DNA of 55,859 nt, taken from the NCBI GenBank assembly GCA_903916385.1, contig CAIWWH010000043.1:1-55859 (forward strand), in the 5' to 3' direction. The notes under the pieces were generated by a model. It was given only the letters and a program-made list of their open reading frames with translations, made no database searches and was not told where the DNA came from. The position numbers and the translations under genes were made by a program. Positions 20,111 through 30,438 of the stretch are shown in pieces. This DNA comes from an uncultured Actinomycetes bacterium (GTDB taxonomy: Bacteria > Actinomycetota > Actinomycetes > Nanopelagicales > Nanopelagicaceae). The stretch's first letter is position 1; each line of letters starts with the position of its first letter.

Positions 20111-22498
20111 ATGCGAGCCCGATTCTTGGTAAAACCCTTGCTCGCCAGCCTTCTCCTAACCCTCTTCTCCAGCGTAGCCCCCGCACAGGCGCTCCCCGTC
20201 GAGAAGACTCCAGCTCCCTGGGTGAACCTCTACAAATCCTCCGCCGCTCCCAAGAGCAGTTCTCCCCGCGTCACGGCCCCAATCGCGCCGCCACTCGGCA
20301 AACACGTCGGAGCCCTCAGCACATTCAAGGTCACCTACTCAAACGTTCCACTCGCAGATCAACTCGCGGTGCAGGCGGCCATCGATACCTGGTCTGACAA
20401 TTGGAGCTCGAGCGTTCCAGTCAATGTCGTTGCTAATTTTGTACCAGAAGGCACATCTGGAATTTTGGCGGCCGCATCTCCCGTGAGTTTCTTCCATGGC
20501 TTTCCTGGTGCTCCAGATTCAACTCTCTGGTACTCCTCAGCGATGGCAAATGCAATCGCGAAAAAAGATCTAGATCCAGCCAACCCGGAAATTTCCATCA
20601 ACATTAACTCCACGATGGCAAATGCTTTCTACCTTGGGACCGACGGAAACTGTCCGTCAAATCTTTACGACTTAGAGTCGATCATCTTGCATGAAGTCGC
20701 TCACGGTTTAGGTTTTCTCTCCAACGACTCCTACGATCCAATCTCGCAGTACGGCAGCATTGATCAGCCAACTCCCTTCGATGCATACGCCCAAACTCCC
20801 GATGGTGGGCGCCTTATGGATATCGCCTCCCCATCACTAGCTCTAGGAGCTGCTCTACAGAACACCATCGTCTGGTCCGGAGCTGGCGGCATCGCCGCCA
20901 ATAATGGAATCAAACCTTTGCTCTACACGCCTAATCCCTACGAAGGCGGCTCCTCAGTAAGCCACCTCGATGAAACGACCTTTCAAGATGGAGCCAATGC
21001 GCTCATGACTCCAGCTTGGCCCGGAGGTGCTGTCTTTCATTCACCGGGCTCACTTGTCCTTGCAATGCTCGCTGACATGCGTCTCAAGCCTCCGGCAGGT
21101 ATCCCGGTCGGGATCCCACATGCCCCACGAAATGTCTTCGCGTTAGTTGGCAATAGTTCTGCGATCATCAGTTTTGATCCGCCGGACAATGCCCGAACTT
21201 CGCAGGTGACGTCATACAACATCACCGTTAACGAGACTGGAAATTCGGTTCAGAGTACATCTAGTCCAGTAACAATTACTGGGTTAAAAAATGGTTCGCA
21301 CTACTCATTTACCGTCACGGCGAGCAATCAATTGGGAACGTCACCCGGACAATCAAGCAACGCGATCTTCCCTCAGGCGCCTTGGAAAGCAAGTACATTA
21401 GATGGAACTGCCGATGCAAAGTTTCTCGCTACCACCACATTTAGAGGCTCCCCCACCGTCGTCTATAGCGATGGAAAAAGTGGGGATCTGAAGATTGCCA
21501 TCTGGAATGGCAAAGCCTGGGTGAAGAGTGTGGTGGATGGAAACTCCACCGTTGGCGGTCGCACAACCGACAATGTCGCAGGGAGCGTTTCAGTTTGTAC
21601 CTCGGCTGCCGGAAAGAACCAACGACTCGATATCGTTTATGCCGATCTCTCTAACAAAGAGCTGCGCTACGCCGGCTATAACGGCAAGAAGTGGACCTTT
21701 ACCGTCGTCGATGGCAACGGCTCCCAGGTTATTAAATACGATGATATAAATCGCGTAAGAACTGCCAGCGATGTAAGCGGTGCAAATGCCTGTGTTGATA
21801 CCGCTGATGGATTGCAAATCTTTTATCGCGACAACAGCGAAGGAATTCTCCTTGCCGCAGTCCAACTCGGATCCACCATCGGAAGGTGGGAGTATCAGGT
21901 TGTTGATGGTGATCGCACCACCAACGGAAGAACTACAGGCGATGTTGCATTCCATCTCAAGGCGCTCAACGTTGGTCGCTCGGTCTACGTACTTTATGAC
22001 TCAATTTTACAGATCAATCAGATGAAGCAAGCCCTGCAAGGCGAGGTAAGACTCGCTCAGCGTGCCAGCTCGTATCCAGAAGATTGGCAGTACACCTCAC
22101 TCGATTCTTACGGCGCAGATGTAGCAGTTGCAGGTTATGACGTGGCACTCGCACTCCAAGGCGGGGATGTAAGTGGAGTCTGGATGGCTGCGAGTGGTTC
22201 GTCGATCCCGGATCCAAATCAGCTTCGCATGGTTGATATCTCCAACAATGGCCTGGTGGTCCCGGCGAGCACAGATATCTACGGCACACCAAGCGCACCT
22301 TTGAGTACTGATGGGGCGCACACCCTCTTTAATTGCCAAAATCGCCTCTGTGCAATTAATAATGCTGATCAAACGGTCTCACTTGTGACGACAACCGATC
22401 TTTCAAACACATTAGGTGCATCCTGGATCACCATCAATAAAGTGCGCTACGCAATCGTTGGGGTCGGCGGAAAACTCCAACTCTTCAGAGCAATTTAA
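20111..22498 (+). CDS. Secreted zinc-metalloprotease-like protein with fibronectin-III domain and C-terminal repeat/propeller region
   Basis: Signal peptide MRARFLVKPLLASLLLTLFSSVAPAQA; LESIILHEVAHGLGFLS; FN3-like PRNVFALVGNSSAIISFDPP...YNITVNETGN...ITGLKNGSHYSFTVTASNQLG; start moved to ATG 20111. Confidence 0.8.
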   Translation: MRARFLVKPLLASLLLTLFSSVAPAQALPVEKTPAPWVNLYKSSAAPKSSSPRVTAPIAPPLGKHVGALSTFKVTYSNVPLADQLAVQAAIDTWSDNWSSSVPVNVVANFVPEGTSGILAAASPVSFFHGFPGAPDSTLWYSSAMANAIAKKDLDPANPEISININSTMANAFYLGTDGNCPSNLYDLESIILHEVAHGLGFLSNDSYDPISQYGSIDQPTPFDAYAQTPDGGRLMDIASPSLALGAALQNTIVWSGAGGIAANNGIKPLLYTPNPYEGGSSVSHLDETTFQDGANALMTPAWPGGAVFHSPGSLVLAMLADMRLKPPAGIPVGIPHAPRNVFALVGNSSAIISFDPPDNARTSQVTSYNITVNETGNSVQSTSSPVTITGLKNGSHYSFTVTASNQLGTSPGQSSNAIFPQAPWKASTLDGTADAKFLATTTFRGSPTVVYSDGKSGDLKIAIWNGKAWVKSVVDGNSTVGGRTTDNVAGSVSVCTSAAGKNQRLDIVYADLSNKELRYAGYNGKKWTFTVVDGNGSQVIKYDDINRVRTASDVSGANACVDTADGLQIFYRDNSEGILLAAVQLGSTIGRWEYQVVDGDRTTNGRTTGDVAFHLKALNVGRSVYVLYDSILQINQMKQALQGEVRLAQRASSYPEDWQYTSLDSYGADVAVAGYDVALALQGGDVSGVWMAASGSSIPDPNQLRMVDISNNGLVVPASTDIYGTPSAPLSTDGAHTLFNCQNRLCAINNADQTVSLVTTTDLSNTLGASWITINKVRYAIVGVGGKLQLFRAI

Positions 22499-22514
22499 CA
22501 CTTCGCTATTTGGT

Positions 22515-23405
22515 CTACTTCGTGTGCAGAATATTTAGAAAGTAACTACCCGATCCTTGGGTTAGAAGTACCACGCCAATATTGGGTTGATATTGCATGG
22601 CGAGCGGAGCACCTTGAACCGAATAAGCTGCTTTCAATACTTTATCTTTAAGCGAACTCTTCAAAAGATAATTGATCCCTTGAGGGGAGCCTAATCCCAG
22701 CACACCTTTAACAGATTTTGTACTGTTAAAACTCTGCCATCCGTAAGCCGAACTCGCTACATAAAAGTTCTGAGCATTTGGTGCGGGTTTTGCGGTGGCG
22801 TTTTTTACTGGACCTATCGCCCCGAGAGGCGAAACTGTGACGGCAAAGGTCGGAAATCCCGACTTGGCCGAAACCCCCTGCAGGATGAAGTTGCCGCCTT
22901 TGATTGCAATTGAGGTTGGAATATCTATATCTGATAGGTCCTTTGTGAAGGTATTGACTAGTGAACCTGTAGAGCTCACCTCCCAGACGGTTAAGCGGGT
23001 TAATCCAGAGAGCGAAGAGGCGGGGTTCGTCGAGGCACCTGCTACCCAGATATTTCCTTGGGTATCCAGGCATCCAGCAGTCGCCACATCATCGCCGGCG
23101 GTACCCAGGCGCAGGTCCCAAGCTCTACCTCCTTGTGGAGTGAGAGCAGAGATAAATCCATCACTACCACCGAGTGGAGGTGAGATAACGAGCTGCGAGG
23201 TAGTTGTTTCAATGGTTCCGAATACGAGAATATTTGTGGGACTAGTCAGCAGTTGTGAGATTTCATCCCCGCCGGTGAAATTAGTTGAAACAGTTGGTGA
23301 GAGCGGAAGCAAAGGTATGGCTATCGGCGGCGCCGTTGTTGCTGCAGAAGCCGAAGAAGCGAGGAAGATCGAAATGGCAAGAGCGAGAAGAAGTGTTCTC
23401 TTCAC
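22515..23405 (-). CDS. Secreted protein of unknown function, beta-propeller/SBBP-like segments
   Basis: Signal peptide MKRTLLLALAISIFLASSASA; GGSDGFISALTPQGGRAWDLRLGTAGDDVATAGCLDTQGNIWVAGAS. Confidence 0.65.
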   Translation of the reverse strand: MKRTLLLALAISIFLASSASAATTAPPIAIPLLPLSPTVSTNFTGGDEISQLLTSPTNILVFGTIETTTSQLVISPPLGGSDGFISALTPQGGRAWDLRLGTAGDDVATAGCLDTQGNIWVAGASTNPASSLSGLTRLTVWEVSSTGSLVNTFTKDLSDIDIPTSIAIKGGNFILQGVSAKSGFPTFAVTVSPLGAIGPVKNATAKPAPNAQNFYVASSAYGWQSFNSTKSVKGVLGLGSPQGINYLLKSSLKDKVLKAAYSVQGAPLAMQYQPNIGVVLLTQGSGSYFLNILHTK

Positions 23406-24232
23406 GCCATGGCCCGCGAGCGATCAGCAGCCGCCTGCATCGCCCGTGCTACTAGCCCTGGCAAATCCCCTTGGGCAATTACTTGCAAACCCTCGTATGT
23501 CACACCTTTGGGGCTGGTGACATTTTCACGGAGTACCGTCGCACTCTTGCCAGATTCCTCCAACATCTTTGCGGCGCCAACGATGGTCTGCACCACCAAT
23601 GTGCTCGCTACGTCCTCATCGATTCCCATCGCTACAGCTCCTGCCACCATAGCCTCAACAAAGGCGAAGAAATAAGCGGGCCCTGAACCGCTCGTTGCCG
23701 TGGCCGCATCTTGTAGTGGCTCAGCTACCTCAACGCTCTTTCCAGCGGCCCGCAAGAAGGTCTCTACAAAGCGCTTCTGATCTGCACGAACGTTGGAACC
23801 ATATGAAAGTATGGACATACCTACCCCGAGGAGGGTTGGGGTATTAGGCATAACTCGTGCAACTGCTGGATTGCCTAGACCACTCTCGATCGTTGCAATC
23901 TTCTTACCCGCCAAAAATGAAATGACCAATGCATCGGGGTTTAAGGTTGGCGCAATCCGCTCCATAATCGTCTCGAGATCTTGTGGCTTCACAATGAGCA
24001 TCAAGACATCGCTTGTTGCAGCCATCTCTTCGATGCTCGCCGGCGTGATCTGATACCGCGCGGCCAGTTCAGAGCTGCGCTCCGCCCGACGTACTGCAAA
24101 ATTAATCTTCTGGGGTTCGGCTCCTGCTTTAAGGAGAGCGACTAGTAGCGCTTCCCCCATATTTCCAACGCCAATCAGACCTACCTGGGCGCTCTTAATG
24201 TCGATCTGCTTCACGGCAGTTAGCCTAGCCAA
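23402..24232 (-). CDS. proC: Pyrroline-5-carboxylate reductase
   Basis: IGVGNMGEALLVALLKAG, RVMPNTPTLLGVGMSIL, ATSGSGPAYFFAFVEAM. Confidence 0.95.
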   Translation of the reverse strand: MARLTAVKQIDIKSAQVGLIGVGNMGEALLVALLKAGAEPQKINFAVRRAERSSELAARYQITPASIEEMAATSDVLMLIVKPQDLETIMERIAPTLNPDALVISFLAGKKIATIESGLGNPAVARVMPNTPTLLGVGMSILSYGSNVRADQKRFVETFLRAAGKSVEVAEPLQDAATATSGSGPAYFFAFVEAMVAGAVAMGIDEDVASTLVVQTIVGAAKMLEESGKSATVLRENVTSPKGVTYEGLQVIAQGDLPGLVARAMQAAADRSRAMA

Positions 24233-24298
24233 TGGCCCCCTCCCTAGGAGGTAGGTTGAAGCGACCGATGACAGAGCGCACTAGTAGGCTCTCGCACT

Positions 24299-25117
24299 AT
24301 GCCAGAAGTTAAAGATGGATTTGCGCGTGATTTCGTAGAGTTCGCCGACCCCGCCAAACCGGAGGAGCTCTTCCGGTGTGACCTAACCTGGCTCACCTCG
24401 TACTGGCAGTGCATCTACGGTGCCGGTTGTTGCGGCATCGACGCTGATAAGCCTGACGCTGGCTGCTGCTCCGATGGCGCTTACTACTCCGATTCAGATG
24501 ATGAGGCGCGCACTCTCAAGGTCGCCGAGCGACTGACTCCCGAGATGTGGCAGTTCTATACAGAAGCACAGCCAAAGAAGAGCAAGGGCGTGCTCCGTAT
24601 CTCTGAAGTTGGCTTGGATGGCGATCGCAAGACGCGTAAGGTGGAGGACTCCTGCATCTTCCTCAATCGCAAAGGGTATGAGGCTCCGGGATTCACCGGA
24701 AGTTTTGGTTGCGTACTGCACCACCTTGCGCAAAAAGAGGGCGTGCACTTTGTCGAGACCAAACCGGATGTCTGCTGGCAATTGCCGATTCGCCGCTCCT
24801 TTGAAACCCGCGAATTCGGCGAACGTGAAATATCTGTGACGGTCATCGGGGAATACGAACGACTCGCTTGGGGCGATGGTGGGGCTGAATTTGCTTGGTA
24901 CTGCACGGCAAATACTGAAGCTCATGTCGGTCGCGAACCCGTCTATATTTCCAATCAACATGAGTTAGTCGCGCTAATGGGTGCAGAAGGCTATGCAGAG
25001 CTCAAAAAATTCTGTGATGCACGAATGGAGGCCATCGCTGCTACCGCCAAGGAGTCCAAAAAGCGCGAACTTCCACTCTTTATTATTCATCCGGCCACGA
25101 TCGGTGCACAGAAGTAG
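24299..25117 (+). CDS. Cys-rich protein of unknown function (possible metal-binding)
   Basis: FRCDLTWLTSYWQCIYGAGCCGIDADKPDAGCCSDGAYYSD plus further Cys/His; 6 nt upstream of radA. Confidence 0.7.
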   Translation: MPEVKDGFARDFVEFADPAKPEELFRCDLTWLTSYWQCIYGAGCCGIDADKPDAGCCSDGAYYSDSDDEARTLKVAERLTPEMWQFYTEAQPKKSKGVLRISEVGLDGDRKTRKVEDSCIFLNRKGYEAPGFTGSFGCVLHHLAQKEGVHFVETKPDVCWQLPIRRSFETREFGEREISVTVIGEYERLAWGDGGAEFAWYCTANTEAHVGREPVYISNQHELVALMGAEGYAELKKFCDARMEAIAATAKESKKRELPLFIIHPATIGAQK

Positions 25118-25123
25118 ACGCTG

Positions 25124-26494
25124 ATGGCTAAAGCACCAGTGAAAGATCCATACCGCTGCGGTGAATGCGGTTGGACTTCAACAAAGTGGGTAGGACGTTG
25201 CGGCGAGTGCCAAGCTTGGGGCAGCGTTGAAGAGATCTCCGCTCCCAAGAAACTCTCACTAGTTCCCGGAGCGATCTCGCAAGCTGCGACTCCAATTGGC
25301 GATGTCAGTATCGAAAGCGCCAAATCACGCACCAGCGGTGTGGGAGAACTGGATCGCGTCCTTGGAGGCGGGCTGGTTCCGGGAGCGGCAATATTGTTGA
25401 CTGGTGAGCCGGGCGTTGGAAAATCCACGCTTCTTTTATCTGTCGCAGCAGAGTCTGCACGGGCGCAGATGCGAGCTCTCTACGTTAGCGGTGAAGAGTC
25501 CGCATCTCAGATTCGAGTGCGAGCAGACCGCTTAAAAGCGATAGATCCGCAACTCTGGTTAGCTGCTGAGAACGACCTCAGCGCCATCATCTCCCACCTT
25601 GATGCAGTGCAACCTGAACTACTGATTATTGACTCGGTCCAAACTATTTCTAGTAGCGCAGTAGATGGCGCTCCCGGTGGCGTAACTCAAGTTCGTGAGA
25701 TCGCTGCCGCACTGATCAGAATCACTAAGGAACGCAATATAACTCTCGTTCTTGTTGGACATGTAACAAAGGATGGCTCAATTGCCGGTCCACGCATTCT
25801 CGAACATTTGGTGGATGTGGTCCTCACATTTGAGGGAGAACGCCACTCGCGATTGCGACTAATTCGTGCGACCAAAAATCGTTTTGGTGCCGCCGACGAA
25901 GTTGGCTGCTTCGATATGTCCGATGTTGGCATCGTGGGGCTGCCTGATCCAACAGGCCTCTTCACAAGTCGTCATACAGAACCGGTGCCAGGCACTTGTG
26001 TGACCGTCGCTCTTGAAGGGCGTCGCCCACTCCTCGCTGAGATCCAATCCCTCGTTGGAGTTCCTGTTGCTGAGGGTCGTGACTTTGGAAATGCCAGACG
26101 CGTCACTTCGGGCCTTGATAACCCGCGCACTGCGATGACCCTCGCTGTCCTTGAACTGCGCGCCGGAATTCGCTTATCTGGTCGCGATATTTATGTCGCA
26201 ACGGTGGGTGGGATGAAGATCTCCGAGCCAGCCGCTGATCTCGCCGTTGCGCTCTCTGTAGCTTCGGCTGCTAAAGGTCTGGCCCTTCCCGCTGATTTGG
26301 TCGCAGTCGGCGAAGTTGGTCTGGCTGGTGAGATTCGCAAGATCACAGGAGTGCAACAACGCATTGCCGAGGCGGCCCGACTGGGTTTCAAGCGCGCGAT
26401 GGTTCCAGTCGGTTCTGATCTCAAGGTAAGTGGCATCGAAATTCTCGAAGTCTCACGAATTGAACAAGCTATTGCAAAGGTGAAGATCAACTAG
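25124..26494 (+). CDS. radA: DNA repair protein RadA
   Basis: Zn finger YRCGECGWTSTKWVGRCGECQAWG, Walker A GEPGVGKST, KNRFG motif. Confidence 0.97.
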   Translation: MAKAPVKDPYRCGECGWTSTKWVGRCGECQAWGSVEEISAPKKLSLVPGAISQAATPIGDVSIESAKSRTSGVGELDRVLGGGLVPGAAILLTGEPGVGKSTLLLSVAAESARAQMRALYVSGEESASQIRVRADRLKAIDPQLWLAAENDLSAIISHLDAVQPELLIIDSVQTISSSAVDGAPGGVTQVREIAAALIRITKERNITLVLVGHVTKDGSIAGPRILEHLVDVVLTFEGERHSRLRLIRATKNRFGAADEVGCFDMSDVGIVGLPDPTGLFTSRHTEPVPGTCVTVALEGRRPLLAEIQSLVGVPVAEGRDFGNARRVTSGLDNPRTAMTLAVLELRAGIRLSGRDIYVATVGGMKISEPAADLAVALSVASAAKGLALPADLVAVGEVGLAGEIRKITGVQQRIAEAARLGFKRAMVPVGSDLKVSGIEILEVSRIEQAIAKVKIN

Positions 26495-27333
26495 TGCGCC
26501 AAGAGATCGTCCTCGAGTGGTTCGATCAGAACAAGCGTGACCTACCCTGGCGCAGAACCACTCCGTGGGGAGTAATGGTCAGCGAATTCATGTTGCAACA
26601 GACCCCGGTGCAACGCGTGCTTCCCGTCTGGGAGAAGTGGCTAGCTAAGTGGCCCACCCCGCGCGATCTTGCAAAGGCCAAGCGTTCTGAAGTAATCACA
26701 GATTGGGGAAGGTTGGGCTACCCACGGCGCGCGCTGCGCCTGCACGAATCTGCCACGATCATCGCTCGAGATTATAAGAATGCAGTACCAAATGATCTTA
26801 CAGATCTGCGATCTCTTCCAGGTGTCGGTGAATACACCGCGGCTGCGATCGCAGCCTTCGCCTTCAATCAATCGACGTTGGTCCTCGATGTAAATATTCG
26901 TCGCCTCTTCGCTCGAGTGATCGATGGAGTGGAATTTCCGACGCCCTCCCCGTCGCAAATCGAAAGAAGGCTGCGCGCCGAATTAATTCCAGCCGATGGA
27001 GCAAAGTGGGCGGCCGCAACTATGGAGTTTGGCGCTCTCGTATGCACCTCCAAGAACCCAGATTGTGCCGACTGCCCCCTAAAGCGACAGTGTGGCTGGC
27101 GCAAAGCTGGTTACCCAAAATCAGAGTCGGTTCGCAACTCCCAAGCCTGGGTGGGGACAGATCGCCAGTGCCGTGGGGTAATAGTGCAGGCGCTGCGTGA
27201 AGAGAAGAAGATGACTACGCGAAGAGTGCAAGAGCTCTGGCACGATAGCTCTCAAGTGGAACAGGCACTAAAAACACTTATTGCCGATGGCCTCATTGAG
27301 ACCACCGGCAAAAGTTTCAGGCTTCCTAATTAG
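26494..27333 (+). CDS. mutY: A/G-specific adenine glycosylase
   Basis: FMLQQTPVQRVLPVWEKW, LPGVGEYTAAAIAAFAF, Fe-S Cys cluster CTSKNPDCADCPLKRQC; GTG start. Confidence 0.93.
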   Translation: MRQEIVLEWFDQNKRDLPWRRTTPWGVMVSEFMLQQTPVQRVLPVWEKWLAKWPTPRDLAKAKRSEVITDWGRLGYPRRALRLHESATIIARDYKNAVPNDLTDLRSLPGVGEYTAAAIAAFAFNQSTLVLDVNIRRLFARVIDGVEFPTPSPSQIERRLRAELIPADGAKWAAATMEFGALVCTSKNPDCADCPLKRQCGWRKAGYPKSESVRNSQAWVGTDRQCRGVIVQALREEKKMTTRRVQELWHDSSQVEQALKTLIADGLIETTGKSFRLPN

Positions 27334-29831
27334 TTAGAGCTGGTCTCCGCGAGATCACCAGGTGTATCTGGCATCGTCGACTTCACTACACCCGTGAAGG
27401 TGAATGTCTCTTTATCATCAACCGTTACGACATCGACCAAGGTGATCTCTCCTGGCTTAACATCGCCAAAGAGAATCTTCTCTGAGAGGACATCTTCGAT
27501 TTCGCGCTGAATCGTGCGACGCAGTGGTCGCGCACCTAATACAGGGTCGTATCCGCGCTTAGCGAGAAGTGACTTTGCTGCAGAGGTAAGTTCGATTCCC
27601 ATATCTTTCGCGCGCAGGCGCTCATCGAGGTTAGCGATCATGAGATCTACGATCTGAATGATTTCGCCCTCTGAGAGTTGGTGGAAGACCACGATGTCAT
27701 CGATACGGTTGAGAAACTCAGGGCGGAAATGTTGCTTCAACTCATCACTGACCTTCCCCTTCATCCGCTCGTAATTGCCGAGAACATCATCGGAGTTGTG
27801 GAAGCCGAGTCCCAAGGTCTTTGAGATATCGCGAGTTCCAAGGTTGGTGGTCATGATGATCACCGTGTTCTTGAAATCAACGACACGTCCTTGAGAGTCA
27901 GTCAGGCGTCCATCTTCTAGAACCTGCAAAAGCGAGTTGAAGATATCTGGATGTGCCTTCTCGATCTCATCGAAGAGAACGACAGAGAATGGCTTACGAC
28001 GTACCTTCTCGGTCAGCTGTCCGCCCTCGTCATAACCGACATACCCTGGAGGTGCACCAAAGAGGCGTGAGGCGGTGTGCTTCTCGGAGTACTCAGACAT
28101 ATCGAGTTGAATCAAGGCATCCTGATCACCAAAGAGGAAGGCGGCCAGGGTCCGAGAGAGTTCAGTCTTGCCAACGCCGGATGGGCCAGCGAAGATGAAT
28201 GAGCCACCAGGACGCTTTGGATCCTTGAGGCCAGCGCGGGTACGACGAATGGCTTGGGAGAGCGCACGAATCGCTTGATCTTGTCCGATCACACGACGGT
28301 GTAACTCATCTTCCATACGCAAGAGACGCGCTGTCTCTTCCTCGGTCAACTTAAAGACTGGAATTCCAGTGGAGTGTGAGAGCACTTCTGCAATCAACTC
28401 TTCATCGACTTCAGCGACGACGTCAAGGTCGCCTGCCTTCCAGGTCTTCTCGCGATCAACTTTCTCTGCGAGGAGGGTCTTTTCCTTGTCGCGGAAAGAA
28501 GCTGCCTTTTCAAAATCCTGCGCATCGATCGCGGACTCTTTATCTTTACGAGCGCGAGCAATCTTCTCATCGAATTCGCGGAGCTCTGGTGGAGCTGTCA
28601 TGCGACGGATGCGCAGACGTGACCCAGCTTCATCGATCAGATCAATAGCCTTATCTGGCAGGAAGCGATCAGAGATATATCGATCTGCCAGCGTTGCAGC
28701 AGAGACCAACGCAGAGTCCGAGATGGAAACCTTGTGGTGGGTCTCGTAGCGATCGCGCAGACCCTTAAGAATCTCGATTGTGTGGGTAAGAGTTGGCTCG
28801 GCAACCTGAATCGGTTGGAAGCGACGCTCAAGAGCAGCATCCTTCTCAAGGTGCTTGCGATACTCATCAAGCGTGGTTGCGCCAATTGTCTGCAGTTCAC
28901 CGCGAGCGAGCATTGGCTTCAAGATGCTGGCTGCATCAATCGCGCCTTCAGCTGCTCCAGCGCCGACGAGAGTATGAATCTCATCGATAAAGAGGACGAT
29001 ATCGCCACGCGTGCGGATCTCTTTTAAAACCTTCTTTAGGCGCTCTTCGAAATCTCCTCGGTAGCGACTGCCGGCAACAAGTGCGCCAAGGTCAAGAGAG
29101 TAGAGCTGCTTGTCACGTAGGGTCTCGGGGATGTCACCCTTAACGATTGCCTGAGCAAGCCCTTCAACAATCGCAGTCTTTCCAACACCTGGCTCACCAA
29201 TGAGGACTGGATTGTTCTTGGTACGGCGTGAGAGAACTTGCATGACACGTTCAATCTCTTTTTCGCGACCGATTACAGGATCAAGCTTTCCTTCGCGGGC
29301 AGCCTGGGTCAGGTTACGTCCGAATTGATCGAGTACCAGTGACGTTGATGGTGTTCCTTCGGCCGGTCCACCTTGTGCAGCGGGCTCCTTGCCTTGGTAA
29401 CCGGAGAGAAGCTGGATTACTTGCTGGCGAACCCGATTGAGATCAGCCCCTAGCTTTACCAATACTTGTGCAGCGACGCCCTCGCCTTCGCGGATCAGTC
29501 CCAGCAGGATGTGCTCGGTGCCAATGTAATTGTGGCCGAGTTGTAGCGCCTCACGGAGAGAGAGTTCAAGAACCTTCTTAGCGCGCGGTGTAAATGGAAT
29601 ATGACCGGAAGGGGCTTGCTGGCCCTGGCCAATGATCTCCTCGACCTGCGAGCGCACAGCCTCAAGTGAGATACCGAGAGCTTCCAAGGCCTTGGCGGCA
29701 ACGCCCTCCCCCTCATGGATTAAACCCAGAAGGATGTGCTCGGTGCCGATGTAGTTGTGGTTGAGCATGCGAGCCTCTTCCTGCGCCAGGACAACGACGC
29801 GGCGGGCTCTATCTGTAAAGCGCTCAAACAT
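27330..29831 (-). CDS. clpC: ATP-dependent Clp protease ATP-binding subunit ClpC
   Basis: [37 protein letters not shown]; two Walker A motifs GEPGVGKTA and GPSGVGKTE. Confidence 0.97.
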   Translation of the reverse strand: MFERFTDRARRVVVLAQEEARMLNHNYIGTEHILLGLIHEGEGVAAKALEALGISLEAVRSQVEEIIGQGQQAPSGHIPFTPRAKKVLELSLREALQLGHNYIGTEHILLGLIREGEGVAAQVLVKLGADLNRVRQQVIQLLSGYQGKEPAAQGGPAEGTPSTSLVLDQFGRNLTQAAREGKLDPVIGREKEIERVMQVLSRRTKNNPVLIGEPGVGKTAIVEGLAQAIVKGDIPETLRDKQLYSLDLGALVAGSRYRGDFEERLKKVLKEIRTRGDIVLFIDEIHTLVGAGAAEGAIDAASILKPMLARGELQTIGATTLDEYRKHLEKDAALERRFQPIQVAEPTLTHTIEILKGLRDRYETHHKVSISDSALVSAATLADRYISDRFLPDKAIDLIDEAGSRLRIRRMTAPPELREFDEKIARARKDKESAIDAQDFEKAASFRDKEKTLLAEKVDREKTWKAGDLDVVAEVDEELIAEVLSHSTGIPVFKLTEEETARLLRMEDELHRRVIGQDQAIRALSQAIRRTRAGLKDPKRPGGSFIFAGPSGVGKTELSRTLAAFLFGDQDALIQLDMSEYSEKHTASRLFGAPPGYVGYDEGGQLTEKVRRKPFSVVLFDEIEKAHPDIFNSLLQVLEDGRLTDSQGRVVDFKNTVIIMTTNLGTRDISKTLGLGFHNSDDVLGNYERMKGKVSDELKQHFRPEFLNRIDDIVVFHQLSEGEIIQIVDLMIANLDERLRAKDMGIELTSAAKSLLAKRGYDPVLGARPLRRTIQREIEDVLSEKILFGDVKPGEITLVDVVTVDDKETFTFTGVVKSTMPDTPGDLAETSSN

Positions 29832-29937
29832 GGGGGCACCTCTTTCTACTTACTTAGGATTAGCCTACCTGTAACACGGTTTCGGGGTGATTTATGCCCT
29901 TCTCGAAGGCTGAGACAACCCCGAGAGATTTGACGGG

Positions 29938-30438
29938 CTAGAGGATGCGAAGCATTCGAGTATTACCCAAGGTGTTGGGCTTTACCCGCTCTAGATCCAA
30001 GAATTCGGCGACGCCTTCGTCGTAAGAGCGTAATAATTGCTGATAAACCTCAGGTTCGACAGGCGTTCCTTCGATCACTTCAAAGCCGTTGCGGCCAAAG
30101 AATTCGGTCTCAAATGTGAGGCAGAAGATCCGCTCCACGCCCAGGCTGCGGGCGCGCTCGACAATATTTCCGATAATCGCATTGCCAACCCCCTTGCCCC
30201 TCATGGATTCCAGGACTGCCACTGTGCGAACTTCAGCGAGGTCCTCCCAGAGCACGTGGAGCGCACCACACCCGACAATCTCTCCTTCGTACTCAGCAAT
30301 GGTGAATTCTTGGACAGTCTCGTAAAGCGTGACTGTCTCCTTGGCGAGTAGACGACGCCCGAGAACATAGGTATCGATGATGGCGCGGATAGCCTTGATA
30401 TCCGAAGTTCGCGCTGGGCGAACAATTACATCACTCAT
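29938..30438 (-). CDS. GNAT acetyltransferase, likely standalone N-acetylglutamate synthase
   Basis: VRPARTSDIKAIRAIIDTYVLGRRLLAKE, VAVLESMRGKGVGNAIIGNIVERA; ArgA-like short form. Confidence 0.78.
   Translation of the reverse strand: MSDVIVRPARTSDIKAIRAIIDTYVLGRRLLAKETVTLYETVQEFTIAEYEGEIVGCGALHVLWEDLAEVRTVAVLESMRGKGVGNAIIGNIVERARSLGVERIFCLTFETEFFGRNGFEVIEGTPVEPEVYQQLLRSYDEGVAEFLDLERVKPNTLGNTRMLRIL

Noticed and set aside
29832-29937. Inverted repeats upstream of clpC (CGGGGT...ACCCCG and CCTTC-TC-GAAGG) as a CtsR/HspR/ClgR site
   Set aside because: They do not match the regulator motifs I know; could equally be remnants of a terminator or chance.
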